Shown here: piece by piece, positions 1-9,430 of the stretch
Layout: each line of letters begins with the position of its first letter
How positions within the stretch are numbered: position 1 is the stretch's first letter
Assembly (NCBI RefSeq): GCF_024721975.1
Contig: NZ_JANQBB010000001.1
Coordinates: 1 to 64,000, forward strand
From: Paenibacillus endoradicis
GTDB lineage: Bacteria; Bacillota; Bacilli; Paenibacillales; Paenibacillaceae
Reading direction: 5' to 3'
DNA length: 64,000 bases
Notes under the pieces: model-generated
Told to the model about the DNA's origin: nothing
The model's input: only the letters and a program-made list of their open reading frames with translations
Databases searched by the model: none
Translations under genes and position numbers: made by a program

Positions 1-193
1 ATTGAACCTTCTTCATGAATGTTCAAAGATTCGTCTTCGTGAGTAAGGTCCTAGTGAACTTTCTGCTTGAAAGTCCACAGACTCGCGTGCTCGGGCTCGA
101 GGAAGATCGACTCCTATTGAACCTTCTTCATGAATGTTCAAAGACTCGTCTTCGTGAGTAAGGTCCTAGTGAACTTCTGTTTGAATGTTCACT
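1..193. repeat. Direct repeat of about 60 bp with 115-bp spacing upstream of hemA
   Basis: Positions 1-60 recur at 116-175 with 59 of 60 bases identical (only position 30, T against C at 145, differs). The second copy runs into an inverted repeat AGTGAAC (168-174) / GTTCACT (187-193). The first copy is followed by ACTTTC-tgctt-GAAAGT. No coding potential is visible. The left edge cuts the repeat, so more units may lie outside the window. Confidence 0.85.
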
Positions 194-233
194 GAACCAT
201 GTATGTGGGTAGTTCAGGGGGATTTGCGCTTAA

Positions 234-328
234 TTAACCTCTATTGAGAAGAAAAGGTATAATACTTCCTTATAATTCGAATAATAGTCAAATATAGAGA
301 TTATTGCGAAATAGTATTATGATATAAT
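234..328 (+). promoter_or_regulatory. Candidate promoters for the hem operon
   Basis: Two SigA-like candidates precede hemA. One has TTAACC (234-239), an 18-bp spacer and TATAAT (258-263). The other is an extended -10, TGATATAAT (320-328), with a weak TTATTG 16 bp upstream. Both are by inspection; which one is used cannot be decided from sequence. Confidence 0.45.
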
Positions 329-370
329 TATTATAAATTACTGGTTATACACTTCGGAAAGGGGATCACC

Positions 371-1744
371 ATGCATATTATTGTTGTTGGCTTAAACTAT
401 CGTACTGCTCCTGTCGAAGTTAGAGAACGCTTCGCATTGGCTGAAGAACAACTAACAGAAGCACTTATAAAGCTGAAAAGTACAACGAGTATTATGGAAT
501 GTGTGATCGTCGCAACTTGCAATCGTACTGAGATTTATGCAATCGTTGATCGTGCACAAATTTGTGGTCATTATGTAAGATTATTTATGGAACAATGGTT
601 CGGACTGCCGCGTGAGCAGTTTACAAACAGTTTATATATGTATGAGGATCATGAAGCGATTGAGCATTTATTCAAAGTTTCAAGTGGTCTTGATTCGATG
701 ATTATTGGTGAAACACAAATACTTGGACAAGTGAAGCAAGCTTTTCTTGAATCACAGCAATTGAAAACAACAGGTACTGTATTTAATATGCTGTTCAAGC
801 AGGCAATAACGCTAGCAAAACGTGCTCATTCTGAGACGAGAATTGGTGATCTAGCTGTATCCGTTAGTTATGCTGCGGTAGAACTAGGAAAACATATTTT
901 TGGTAATTTCTCTAATAAGCGCGTGATGGTTTTTGGAGCAGGTGAAACCGGGGAGTTAACCGCAAAACATTTGCATGCCAATGGTGCATCTCAAATTAAT
1001 GTCGTTAATCGCACTTTAGAGAAAGCAAAGCAAGTTGCTGCACAATTCGATGGTATCGCCTATAACTTTGAACAAGCCAATGAGCAAATGCAACATGTGG
1101 ATATTATGATCAGTTCTACTGCCGCTAACCATTATGTACTTACGTTTGAAGATGTACAAGCTATTATGGCTAAACGTCGTTCGAAGCCACTATTTATGAT
1201 TGATATCGCTGTGCCAAGAGATTTTGATCCGAAAATCGCAACGATCGATAATGTTTTTCTATACGATATAGATGATTTACATGGTATTGTAGAAAGCAAT
1301 CTAGCTCAACGCAAGCAAGAAGCGACGAAGATTAATGTTATGATTAAAGAAGAGATTGCCTTGTTCGATAGCTGGTACAAAACATTAGGTGTTGTTCCAC
1401 TTATTCGTGGTTTACAAACAAAAGCTGCCAATGTGCATGAAGAAACTATGGTAAGCTTGTCTAATAAGTTACCTAATCTGTCTGAACAAGAGTTGAAAGT
1501 CATTCGTAAGTTAACGAAGAGTATGGTCAATCAGATGATTCAAGATCCAGTACTCCGTGTGAAAGAATTGGCTGGAACTAAAAAAGCGGATGAAGCTATG
1601 GATATATTCGTACAGTTATTTGATTTGAAAGAGCAATTACACGAGATAGAAAAAGCAGAGAAGAAGGTACAAGAGCCGGCTGTACAAGATCGATCACAGT
1701 TTGTCCGTTCTGCTAAAAAACTTGCTGCGCTTGTACGCTCTTAA
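371..1744 (+). CDS. hemA: Glutamyl-tRNA reductase
   Basis: Reduces glutamyl-tRNA(Glu) to glutamate-1-semialdehyde with NADPH, the first committed step of C5 tetrapyrrole synthesis in the cytoplasm. The 457-residue protein has the family nucleophile Cys50 in VATCNRTE, the conserved His99, the GETQILGQVKQAF block at 113-125 and the NADPH-binding GAGETGEL at 189-196, followed by a helical dimerisation region to the C-terminus. The length is normal for the family. The ATG is preceded by GGAAAGGGG at good spacing. It is the first gene of a seven-gene tetrapyrrole operon in B. subtilis order and makes the substrate that hemL uses at the end of the operon. Confidence 0.97.
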   Translation: MHIIVVGLNYRTAPVEVRERFALAEEQLTEALIKLKSTTSIMECVIVATCNRTEIYAIVDRAQICGHYVRLFMEQWFGLPREQFTNSLYMYEDHEAIEHLFKVSSGLDSMIIGETQILGQVKQAFLESQQLKTTGTVFNMLFKQAITLAKRAHSETRIGDLAVSVSYAAVELGKHIFGNFSNKRVMVFGAGETGELTAKHLHANGASQINVVNRTLEKAKQVAAQFDGIAYNFEQANEQMQHVDIMISSTAANHYVLTFEDVQAIMAKRRSKPLFMIDIAVPRDFDPKIATIDNVFLYDIDDLHGIVESNLAQRKQEATKINVMIKEEIALFDSWYKTLGVVPLIRGLQTKAANVHEETMVSLSNKLPNLSEQELKVIRKLTKSMVNQMIQDPVLRVKELAGTKKADEAMDIFVQLFDLKEQLHEIEKAEKKVQEPAVQDRSQFVRSAKKLAALVRS

Positions 1745-1807
1745 TATCGGTTTAATGCCCTATCGTTTCGAAGAAAACAAAGAAGTAGAACACAGGGTGG
1801 TGCAGTG

Positions 1808-2626
1808 ATGAATATGAATTTATGGATATATGATATTTTTGTATATATCTACGCCCTGAGTCTGTTGTTTTATTTTTCTGATTTTGTTTCTGAGAATCGG
1901 AAAGCGAAGCAACTAGGCACAGGGCTACTTGTTTTTGTATGGTTAATTTCAGGCGCGTTTCTAATCTTTCGATTACTAACAGAATTACGCATGCCGGTGT
2001 TTCAATTTACTACCTTTGATATATTGCAATTATTCTCATGGATATTAATTACAGCATCATTTATTATTGGTAGGTATTATAAAATCGACTTGATTGTCTT
2101 TTTTGTCAATGTTATAGGATTTTCTGTGTTTGCCCTCAATATGTATAGTTCGCCGAAAGAAGGACGATCACTTGAGTTATGGCAAGCTACACGCGAACTT
2201 CTTTATGTACATATTAGCCTTGTAATTAGTGCGTATGCTGTTTTGACCATCGGCGCATTGTTATCGATGATGTATCTCGTAGTACATCATAGTTTGAAAC
2301 GAAAGAAATGGACAAAATGGTTACGTAGATTCCCAAGTCTAGAAGTTATGGATCGCTCGATTGAAAGAATGGTTGTTATCGGAGTTCCACTGTTAATTAT
2401 GTCATTGGCAATTGCTACGATTTCACTAGTAGTAGAAGGCAGAGCATACTTACTGTTAGATATTCAGATAGTAACTTCACTTTGTGCGCTCGGTATATAT
2501 GGTTACTTTATTTATCAGCGTTCGGTGAATGAACGATCAGGACAGAAGATCGCTCAATTATATTTGCTAGCGTACGCATTCCAACTTATTAATATGTTTT
2601 CGACTGAATTATCGGCATTCCACTAA
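1808..2626 (+). CDS. hemX: HemX/CcsA-type cytochrome c assembly membrane protein
   Basis: A polytopic membrane protein of 272 residues with about eight hydrophobic segments, for example residues 8-24, 36-56, 68-85, 135-160 and 193-212. It belongs to the CcsA/HemX family. In B. subtilis the gene at this position, hemX, lowers HemA levels, so a regulatory or heme-handling role is inferred from position and topology. A GTG lies at 1805 and an ATG at 1808; AGGGTGG at 1794-1800 is better spaced for the ATG. It sits between hemA and the siroheme gene. The protein has no cytoplasmic catalytic motif that I can see. Confidence 0.85.
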   Translation: MNMNLWIYDIFVYIYALSLLFYFSDFVSENRKAKQLGTGLLVFVWLISGAFLIFRLLTELRMPVFQFTTFDILQLFSWILITASFIIGRYYKIDLIVFFVNVIGFSVFALNMYSSPKEGRSLELWQATRELLYVHISLVISAYAVLTIGALLSMMYLVVHHSLKRKKWTKWLRRFPSLEVMDRSIERMVVIGVPLLIMSLAIATISLVVEGRAYLLLDIQIVTSLCALGIYGYFIYQRSVNERSGQKIAQLYLLAYAFQLINMFSTELSAFH

Positions 2627-2646
2627 ATGTACAGGAGGTGGCGAAA

Positions 2647-3288
2647 ATGGAACAAAACTCTCTGTACTATCCAATGATGGTGAATTTGCTCTTTCACAAA
2701 TGTCTTATCGTTGGTGGTGGCGTTATTGCTACACGTAAAGTCGCTGGATTACTTGCAGGAAATGCGACCTCAATTACGATTGTTGCACCTGATATTAGTA
2801 GGTCATTGCAAGAATTAATAAAGCTGAATAAATCGTTAACATGGATTCAGTCTACCTATGAAGAAACACTGATGCAGCATTTCACTATTGTCTTTGCAGC
2901 TACCGATAGGGTAGAACTGAATGACACTATTACTGAAGACGCATTGAATAAGGGTATACTAGTATGTAATGTCAGTAATGGCGAGCAAGGAAACTTTATA
3001 ACCCCAGCAACAATTCGAGAAGGTCAACTTACCTTAGCTATTTCAACATCAGGAAGCAGTCCTTCATTAACAAAACATTTGAAGCGTCAACTAGAGGAGC
3101 AATTCACAAAACCTTATGCTGACGCCTTACAATTAATGTCACGCCTTAGATCGGATCTGGGGCGAGATGGTATCGAGTTAACGATCAGTGCACGAATAAC
3201 TGAGCAGGCGTTACAAGAAGTATTTCAAGTTTCATCAGCAGATTATGAGATGTGGTATAAAAATCTACGACAACGATATACGACGTAA
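2647..3288 (+). CDS. Precorrin-2 dehydrogenase / sirohydrochlorin ferrochelatase (CysG N-terminal/Met8 family)
   Basis: NAD-dependent oxidation of precorrin-2 to sirohydrochlorin and possibly Fe insertion to give siroheme. The 213-residue protein has an N-terminal Rossmann motif VGGGVIATRKVAGLL (about 22-36), then NVSNGEQGNFITPA and AISTSGSSPSLTKHLK, both typical of the CysG_N/Met8 family. A GTG at 2638 is in frame, but AGGAGG at 2633-2638 overlaps it and lies 8 nt before the ATG at 2647, so the ATG is chosen. B. subtilis has no such gene inside hemAXCDBL. Here it works with the methyltransferase half of the cobA-hemD fusion two genes downstream. Confidence 0.9.
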   Translation: MEQNSLYYPMMVNLLFHKCLIVGGGVIATRKVAGLLAGNATSITIVAPDISRSLQELIKLNKSLTWIQSTYEETLMQHFTIVFAATDRVELNDTITEDALNKGILVCNVSNGEQGNFITPATIREGQLTLAISTSGSSPSLTKHLKRQLEEQFTKPYADALQLMSRLRSDLGRDGIELTISARITEQALQEVFQVSSADYEMWYKNLRQRYTT

Positions 3289-3315
3289 GTGCATAATGAA
3301 GGTGAGGAATTAGCG

Positions 3316-4263
3316 ATGGAAGATAGAGTCATTAAGGTCGGTACACGTCAGAGTCAGTTGGCATTAACGCAATCAGGACAAGTGATTAAGCAACTCGAAG
3401 AAATCTGTGAGCAACACGGATTACCTTATACGTTTGAAATACATAAGATTATTACAAAAGGCGATCAAATACTTGACGTCACGTTATCCAAAGTTGGCGG
3501 TAAAGGATTGTTTGTAAAAGAAATTGAACAAGCACTTCTTGATGGTGTGATCGATATGGCTATACATAGTATGAAAGATATGCCCTATGAGCTGCCAGAT
3601 GGTCTGATTAATGGAGCTGTACCTAAGCGCTTGTCACCACAAGATTGCCTAGTTATGCGCAGCGGAGATACATTTGCTGACTTACCGCAAGGTGCCAAAG
3701 TTGGTACCAGCAGTTTACGTCGTAGCAGTCAGTTGAAGCATGTAAGACCAGATCTTGATTTGCAATGGATTCGAGGTAATATTGATTCACGTATTCGTAA
3801 ATTAGAAACGGAAAACTTCGACGCGATTGTACTTGCAGCTGCAGGGTTAACAAGAATGGGCTGGCAGGAGAAAATTTCAACGTTGCTTCCGCTTGAAGTA
3901 TGTGTTCCGGCCGTAGGTCAAGGGGCATTAGGTGTACAATGTCGTCAGCAAGATGATGAAGTTGTAAAGTTATTACAAATATTGAATGATGCAGATTCTG
4001 CACTAGCTGTTGCAGCAGAACGGAGTTTTCTAGGAACACTTGAAGGAGGTTGCCAAGTACCTTTAGGTGCACATGCAACCATAGTTGAGCGTTCAGAAGA
4101 AGGAATAGTTCTTGAATTAACAGGTATTGTTGGTTCTCCAGATGGTGAAATATTGTTGAAAGAAATTCGTCGTGGTACGGATGCTATCCAGTTGGGCGCA
4201 GATGTAGCCCAGTTGTTGTTAGACGGTGGTGCACGTGAAATTTTAGCGGAAATTGAGGTTTAA
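3316..4263 (+). CDS. hemC: Porphobilinogen deaminase (hydroxymethylbilane synthase)
   Basis: Joins four porphobilinogen units into hydroxymethylbilane. The 315-residue protein has the catalytic Asp88 in HSMKD, Arg residues in GTSSLRRSSQL (130-140) and Cys246 in LEGGCQVPLGAH, which carries the dipyrromethane cofactor. The in-frame GTG at 3289 has no ribosome binding site, whereas AAGGTGAGG at about 3299-3307 is properly spaced from ATG 3316. The end of the gene overlaps the ribosome binding region of the next gene, so the two are likely translationally linked. Confidence 0.96.
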   Translation: MEDRVIKVGTRQSQLALTQSGQVIKQLEEICEQHGLPYTFEIHKIITKGDQILDVTLSKVGGKGLFVKEIEQALLDGVIDMAIHSMKDMPYELPDGLINGAVPKRLSPQDCLVMRSGDTFADLPQGAKVGTSSLRRSSQLKHVRPDLDLQWIRGNIDSRIRKLETENFDAIVLAAAGLTRMGWQEKISTLLPLEVCVPAVGQGALGVQCRQQDDEVVKLLQILNDADSALAVAAERSFLGTLEGGCQVPLGAHATIVERSEEGIVLELTGIVGSPDGEILLKEIRRGTDAIQLGADVAQLLLDGGAREILAEIEV

Positions 4264-4267
4264 TTCG

Positions 4268-5818
4268 ATGAATAAGGGGAAAGTATATTTGGTCGGAGCT
4301 GGGCCGGGAGACCCAAGACTCATAACCGTCCGTGGTATGCAATGTATTCAAGAATGTACAGCAATTGTGTATGATCGTTTAGCAAGTCCGAGATTACTTA
4401 GATATGCACCAGATCATGTGAAGCGAGTGTATGTAGGTAAGTTACCAGATCGACATACGATGAAGCAAGAAGATATTAATCAATTATTAGTTGATCTTGC
4501 ACTCGAAGGGCATACTGTAACGAGATTAAAAGGTGGAGATCCTACCATTTTCGGTCGTGTTGGAGAAGAAGCAGGATTGCTTCGTCAGCATAATATTCCT
4601 TTTGAAATTATTCCTGGCATTACATCAGCCATCTCAGTTCCTGCTTATGCAGGTATTCCAGTTACACATCGAGATCATGCATCATCCTTATCGATTATTA
4701 CAGGGCATGAAAGTCCTGATAAACTAGATGTTTCAATTTATTGGGATAAAGTTACGAATGCTACTGGAACGTTATTATTCCTTATGGGCGTAGCCAAAAT
4801 TGATTATATTGCTAGTCAATTGATGAAACATGGTCGTAGTTCTGATACACCAGTCGCATTAGTACGTTGGGGAACAACACCTGAACAAGAGACTATTGTA
4901 GGCACTCTAGGTACTATTGCTGAGCAAGTAGTTACCGCAGGCTTCAAATCACCAGCTATCATCATAGTAGGTGATGTTGTTAAGCAACGTGAGCAATTGC
5001 AATGGTATGAGCAGATGCCGTTATTCGGTATGCGCATACTTGTTACACGTGCAAGGTCTCAAGCGAGCGAATTTGCTTCACTTATTGAGGATCTTGGTGG
5101 TGAACCTTGCGAATTCCCTGTTATTCAAGTGAAGAAAAGCTCACAACCCGAACAAGTCAAAGCTATTGAACAGCACTTATTGCAAGCAGAACGATATGAT
5201 TGGCTTGTATTTACAAGTGAAAACGGTGTTAATTATTTCTTCGATTGGTTGAAACAATATAAAGTTGATATCAGGCGTTTCAGTGGTGCAAAGATAGCAG
5301 CTGTCGGACCTAAGACTAGCGATGCGCTGAATGAACGCGGTTTGATTGTTGATCATCAAGCTACGCGTTACGATGCGGAAGGATTAGTGGAAACATTAGA
5401 ACAATTCGCTACTGAGGGACAAGAAATGTTACTTCCAAGAGGAGATCTTGCACGCTCCGTTCTACCAGTGCAGTTACGAGCAAAAGGTATTATTGCTGAT
5501 GAGATTACTGTATATGAGACAACAGTGGCGGTGCAACAAGAACCTATTGTATTTGACTGGTTGAGAGAAAAGCATATTCATGTTATTACGTTCACAAGTT
5601 CGTCCACTGTGAAAAACTTGATAAAAGTGTTAGAGCAAGGTGGAATTGAAGATCCTATTGCTTTGCTTAAACAATATCCACTTGCAAGTATAGGGCCTAT
5701 TACATCAAATACCATTCGTGAATGTGGTCTTGAAGTTACAATAGAAGCAGAGGAAGCGACGATTGAATCGTTAACTGCAGCACTTATACAGTATCGTGGA
5801 ACATTAGCGCAACAATAA
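4268..5818 (+). CDS. cobA-hemD: Fused uroporphyrinogen-III C-methyltransferase / uroporphyrinogen-III synthase
   Basis: A bifunctional protein of 516 residues. Residues 1 to about 245 are the SAM-dependent methyltransferase (SUMT/CobA): VGAGPGDP near the N-terminus, GGDPTIFGR, and [20 protein letters not shown]. Residues from about 253 are the HemD fold, starting [17 protein letters not shown] and containing the FTSENGV and [10 protein letters not shown] blocks. HemD closes hydroxymethylbilane to uroporphyrinogen III, and the fused SUMT diverts it to precorrin-2. The fusion is known in Paenibacilli and some other Gram-positives but is absent from B. subtilis hem. ATG 4268 follows GAGG at 4254-4257 and is chosen over an in-frame TTG at 4253. 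Confidence 0.95.
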   Translation: MNKGKVYLVGAGPGDPRLITVRGMQCIQECTAIVYDRLASPRLLRYAPDHVKRVYVGKLPDRHTMKQEDINQLLVDLALEGHTVTRLKGGDPTIFGRVGEEAGLLRQHNIPFEIIPGITSAISVPAYAGIPVTHRDHASSLSIITGHESPDKLDVSIYWDKVTNATGTLLFLMGVAKIDYIASQLMKHGRSSDTPVALVRWGTTPEQETIVGTLGTIAEQVVTAGFKSPAIIIVGDVVKQREQLQWYEQMPLFGMRILVTRARSQASEFASLIEDLGGEPCEFPVIQVKKSSQPEQVKAIEQHLLQAERYDWLVFTSENGVNYFFDWLKQYKVDIRRFSGAKIAAVGPKTSDALNERGLIVDHQATRYDAEGLVETLEQFATEGQEMLLPRGDLARSVLPVQLRAKGIIADEITVYETTVAVQQEPIVFDWLREKHIHVITFTSSSTVKNLIKVLEQGGIEDPIALLKQYPLASIGPITSNTIRECGLEVTIEAEEATIESLTAALIQYRGTLAQQ

Positions 5819-5832
5819 TGGAGGCGATTAAG

Positions 5833-6828
5833 ATGACATTTCCAATAACAAGAAATCGTAGATTACGTCGTTCTACTGCATTACGTAGTATGGTACGAGA
5901 AAATAGATTGCATATTGAAGATCTTATTTATCCAATTTTTGTAACACATGGTCACAATGTTCGCGAAGAAATTCCATCTATGCCAAGTGTTTATCATCTA
6001 TCGATGGATCAATTGAAAGTAGAGATTGAGGAAGTTATGGCACTAGGAATCAAATCTGTGCTAGTGTTTGGCGTTCCTAATTATAAGGATGCTGTTGGTA
6101 GTTCTGCTTATGATGACGACGAAATTGTTCAACAAGCGATTAAAGCTATTAAGATCTGGGCGCCCGAGCTTGTTGTTGTTGCGGATACATGTCTCTGCCA
6201 ATTCACTGATCATGGTCACTGTGGTGTCGTTCATCTTGATCAAGAGACGCAAATAGCTACGATAGACAATGATCAATCACTTCAATTGTTAGTAAAAACT
6301 GCGATATCACAAGCGAAAGCTGGAGCTGATATCATTGCTCCTTCTAATATGATGGATGGTTTTGTTGCTGCTATTCGTCAAGGTCTTGATGAAGCGGGTT
6401 ACGAAGATATTGCGATAATGTCCTACTCCGTAAAATATGCTTCAGCATTCTATGGGCCGTTCCGAGATGCAGCTCATTCAGCACCACAATTTGGCGATCG
6501 CAAAACATATCAGATGGACCCTGCTAACGCATTGGAAGCATTAAGAGAAGCAGATAGTGATGTAGCAGAAGGTGCTGATTTCCTAATGGTGAAACCAGCG
6601 CTAGCTTATCTTGATATTGTTCGAACATTAAAGGATCAATTCGATCTACCAATTGTTGCTTATAACGTAAGTGCTGAATATTCTATGGTAAAAGCAGCTT
6701 CTAGTAATGGTTGGGTTGATGAGAAAGCGATTGTATTAGAGACACTGCTAAGTATGAAGCGTGCGGGAGCATCAATTATTATTACTTATCATGCCAAAGA
6801 CGTAGCGAAGTGGTTGAAGGAGGATTAG
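5833..6828 (+). CDS. hemB: Delta-aminolevulinic acid dehydratase (porphobilinogen synthase)
   Basis: Condenses two 5-aminolevulinate molecules to porphobilinogen. The 331-residue protein carries the zinc-type cysteine triad Cys120, Cys122 and Cys130 in [14 protein letters not shown], and two active-site lysines, Lys201 in [16 protein letters not shown] and Lys254 in [12 protein letters not shown]. This is therefore the zinc-dependent class and not the Mg-only class. GGAGG at 5820-5824 points to ATG 5833; an in-frame ATG at 5818 overlaps the previous stop codon and is too close to that site. Confidence 0.96.
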   Translation: MTFPITRNRRLRRSTALRSMVRENRLHIEDLIYPIFVTHGHNVREEIPSMPSVYHLSMDQLKVEIEEVMALGIKSVLVFGVPNYKDAVGSSAYDDDEIVQQAIKAIKIWAPELVVVADTCLCQFTDHGHCGVVHLDQETQIATIDNDQSLQLLVKTAISQAKAGADIIAPSNMMDGFVAAIRQGLDEAGYEDIAIMSYSVKYASAFYGPFRDAAHSAPQFGDRKTYQMDPANALEALREADSDVAEGADFLMVKPALAYLDIVRTLKDQFDLPIVAYNVSAEYSMVKAASSNGWVDEKAIVLETLLSMKRAGASIIITYHAKDVAKWLKED

Positions 6829-6833
6829 AAGAA

Positions 6834-8132
6834 ATGGCTCAGAGAATAGATACATTATCAAAACTAGCCTTTGAACGTGCGAAAAAAGTCATTCCTGGTG
6901 GAGTGAATAGTCCTGTTCGTGCTTATAAATCAGTAGGTCTCACACCTGTATATGTTGAGCGTGGTGCAGGTAGTCGCATATATGATATAGACGGAAATAA
7001 CTATATTGACTACATACTTTCTTGGGGACCGCTTATTGCTGGTCATGCTCATCCAGAAGTTATTGAAGCTATTACTTCGACAGCAGCAAATGGGACGAGT
7101 TTTGGTGCGCCTACTGAAATCGAGACGTTGATGGCTGAATTAGTATGTGAACGCGTACCTTCTGTTGATATAGTACGCATGGTTAACTCTGGCACTGAAG
7201 CAACAATGAGTGCTATTCGACTAGCTCGTGGTTATACGAACCGAACGAAGATATTGAAATTCGAAGGTTCATATCATGGGCATGCTGATAGTTTGCTAAT
7301 TAAAGCTGGCTCGGGTGTTGCAACGTTAGGTCTACCTGACTCACCGGGAGTACCTGAACAAGTAGCAGTTAATACGATTACAGTTCCTTACAATGATCTT
7401 GAAGGTGTGAAACTTGCGTTCTCTCGTTATGGAGAAGAACTTGCTTGCGTGATCGTTGAACCTATCGCAGGAAATATGGGTGTCGTACCTCCACAACCAG
7501 GATTTCTGGAAGGATTGCGTGAGTTAACATCACAATATGGTAGCTTACTTATTTTCGATGAAGTTATGACTGGTTTCCGTGTGGACTATCACTGTGCACA
7601 GGGACGTTTTGGAATTACTCCAGACTTAACTTGTTTCGGTAAAGTTATTGGTGGTGGCTTGCCAGTTGGAGCATATGGTGGTCGTCGTGACATTATGGAG
7701 CAAATTGCACCAAGTGGACCGATCTATCAAGCTGGTACATTATCAGGCAATCCACTTGCGATGGCAGCTGGTTACGCCACATTGAAATTAATGACCAAAG
7801 AAGCCTATGAGCAACTAGAAGTTAAAGCTGCAACATTGCAGGCAGGGTTCGAAGCCAATGCTGCTAAGTATGGTATTCCACTAACGGTTAATCGCATTGG
7901 TTCTATGGTGTGTCCGTTCTTTACAAATGAGTCCGTTATTAACTTCGAGACAGCTAAGTCGGCAAATCTTGATCATTTCAAAGCTTATTTCGCAGAGATG
8001 CTGAATCAAGGTATAAGTGTTCCTCCTTCTCAATTCGAAGGATTATTCTTATCTATTGTACATACAGATGAGGACATCGCTAATACTATAGCCGCACATG
8101 ATATTGCGCTATCTACTTTAGTAAATAAATAA
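6834..8132 (+). CDS. hemL: Glutamate-1-semialdehyde 2,1-aminomutase
   Basis: PLP enzyme converting glutamate-1-semialdehyde to 5-aminolevulinate. The 432-residue protein has [11 protein letters not shown] near the N-terminus, [17 protein letters not shown] (117-133), FDEVMTGFR (241-249) and the Schiff-base Lys270 in [24 protein letters not shown] at 6817-6823 lies inside the end of hemB and sets ATG 6834, so the start is 5 nt after the hemB stop. It closes the hem operon, and a structured 214-bp repeat begins 8 nt after its stop. Confidence 0.96.
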   Translation: MAQRIDTLSKLAFERAKKVIPGGVNSPVRAYKSVGLTPVYVERGAGSRIYDIDGNNYIDYILSWGPLIAGHAHPEVIEAITSTAANGTSFGAPTEIETLMAELVCERVPSVDIVRMVNSGTEATMSAIRLARGYTNRTKILKFEGSYHGHADSLLIKAGSGVATLGLPDSPGVPEQVAVNTITVPYNDLEGVKLAFSRYGEELACVIVEPIAGNMGVVPPQPGFLEGLRELTSQYGSLLIFDEVMTGFRVDYHCAQGRFGITPDLTCFGKVIGGGLPVGAYGGRRDIMEQIAPSGPIYQAGTLSGNPLAMAAGYATLKLMTKEAYEQLEVKAATLQAGFEANAAKYGIPLTVNRIGSMVCPFFTNESVINFETAKSANLDHFKAYFAEMLNQGISVPPSQFEGLFLSIVHTDEDIANTIAAHDIALSTLVNK

Positions 8133-8140
8133 AAGTGGTA

Positions 8141-8354
8141 GTTCAAAACAGTCACTTGTGATCACGATGCTATACCTTCGATCGAAGGTAATTCGACGTC
8201 GAAGATGCCATTCATCGCTAGCTGTGGCATAAGCTTTCGAAGTATGTTTCTTGCAGAAACATTGTAGGTGCTCGTGTACCAATTACGACACTCCACTCCT
8301 CGTGTCACTAGCTTCATGGCATCTTCTTGATGCTGACAAGCAACTGTTTTGAAC
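8141..8354 (+). repeat. Structured intergenic repeat, copy A (expanded, 214 bp)
   Basis: Begins 8 nt after the hemL stop. The 19-nt end arms (8141-8159 and 8336-8354) pair as GTTCAAAACAGT / ACTGTTTTGAAC plus CTTGT / ACAAG. An inner stem GAAGATGCCAT / ATGGCATCTTC is perfect. The invariant palindrome GTGATCAC is at 8158-8165. This copy is longer than the others because of added hairpins: the perfect 18-bp palindrome TACCTTCGATCGAAGGTA (8173-8190) and ATGTTTC-ttgca-GAAACAT (8244-8262). There is no U-tract. It shares the motif CATCTTCTTGrTGCTGACA with copies B to E. Confidence 0.85.
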
Positions 8355-8379
8355 TTCTATTGGAAAAGAGGTGAATGCT

Positions 8380-9345
8380 GTGTTTCATCAGCTTATAACT
8401 CGTCAAGGCTTGGATCTCGTATTGGACTGGAAACGGTTAGGTGAGGTGTTAGATGACGAGCAAGCACATACACAGCCAAGGGCTGGTAGTCATCCGCATG
8501 AAGTGCGGCAGTGGCTACTAGCCCATTCCTTTTTCCCAGTTAAATGGCTGAATCAGATATTTTCGGTTGGTGGGATTAAGTGGAATGGCGAACAGTTACA
8601 TTTGTTAGCATACAATGAAGTTGATATTGCTCGTGACGATGTGTATCGAAGTGCTGGGCAATGGTTGAGATCAGGTCATGAAACAGTTCAAATGCTATAC
8701 GAGGATGATCATTGCTTAGTCGTCTATAAAAGTGCTGGTATGCCAGTACATGGTTCAAGTAAAGGTCAGTTGAACACACTTGATGTTGCTGTAGCGGCAC
8801 ATATGCTTCACAAGCAAGATCCAATACTCGTTAGACATATCCATCGATTGGATGATGAGACATCGGGTCCGGTTCTATATGCGAAACATCAACTCGCTCA
8901 ACTGAAACTCGATGAGCAAATGCGCAATAAAGAAATTGATAGACAATATATCGCGATTGTCCAAGGTGTATTAACGCTCGAAAAAGGAACAGTTAACGCA
9001 CCGATTGGAAAAGATAGACGTGAGCCTAAACGGAGAGTTGTAACATCTAGTGGAGATTCAGCTATAACGCACTATAATGTAATCGCTAAATACGAACATT
9101 ATACTGAGGTTGCGTTGAGACTAGAAACGGGTAGAACACATCAAATTCGCGTCCATATGACGCATCTTGGACATCCATTAGTAGGTGATAAATTGTATGG
9201 TGGCGAGACCAAATGGCTTATGCATCAAGCATTGCATGGGGCAAGTCTAACATTCATTCATCCTTTATCATCTGAGAAGATATATGTACAAGCAACGATG
9301 CCATCTTGGTATGCAGAAATAAAGCAACATATAACAAAAAGATAG
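8380..9345 (+). CDS. RluA-family RNA pseudouridine synthase
   Basis: Isomerises uridine to pseudouridine in RNA; the exact target cannot be told from sequence. The 321-residue protein has a divergent N-terminal region, then the catalytic motif HRLDDETSG with the nucleophilic Asp at about residue 158, and the C-terminal GRTHQIRVHMTHLGHPLVGD block of the RluA family. GTG at 8371 and GTG at 8380 are in frame; AGAGGTG at 8367-8373 favours 8380. It replaces ysxE-type genes found next to spoVID in Bacillus. It may be co-transcribed from hemL through repeat copy A, since no classical terminator lies between them. Confidence 0.9.
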   Translation: MFHQLITRQGLDLVLDWKRLGEVLDDEQAHTQPRAGSHPHEVRQWLLAHSFFPVKWLNQIFSVGGIKWNGEQLHLLAYNEVDIARDDVYRSAGQWLRSGHETVQMLYEDDHCLVVYKSAGMPVHGSSKGQLNTLDVAVAAHMLHKQDPILVRHIHRLDDETSGPVLYAKHQLAQLKLDEQMRNKEIDRQYIAIVQGVLTLEKGTVNAPIGKDRREPKRRVVTSSGDSAITHYNVIAKYEHYTEVALRLETGRTHQIRVHMTHLGHPLVGDKLYGGETKWLMHQALHGASLTFIHPLSSEKIYVQATMPSWYAEIKQHITKR

Positions 9346-9430
9346 TCATGCTAAAGCACCCTTCACCATATAGATAAATAGTGAAAGCTAGAATAAAACA
9401 AGCATTCATTATGTGAAGGGAGGCATTGAT

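Noticed and set aside
8141..8354. Ordinary Rho-independent terminator for the 168-nt element family
   Set aside because: The closing stem spans more than 160 nt and is not followed by a T-run. Copies C, D and F have separate classical hairpins downstream.
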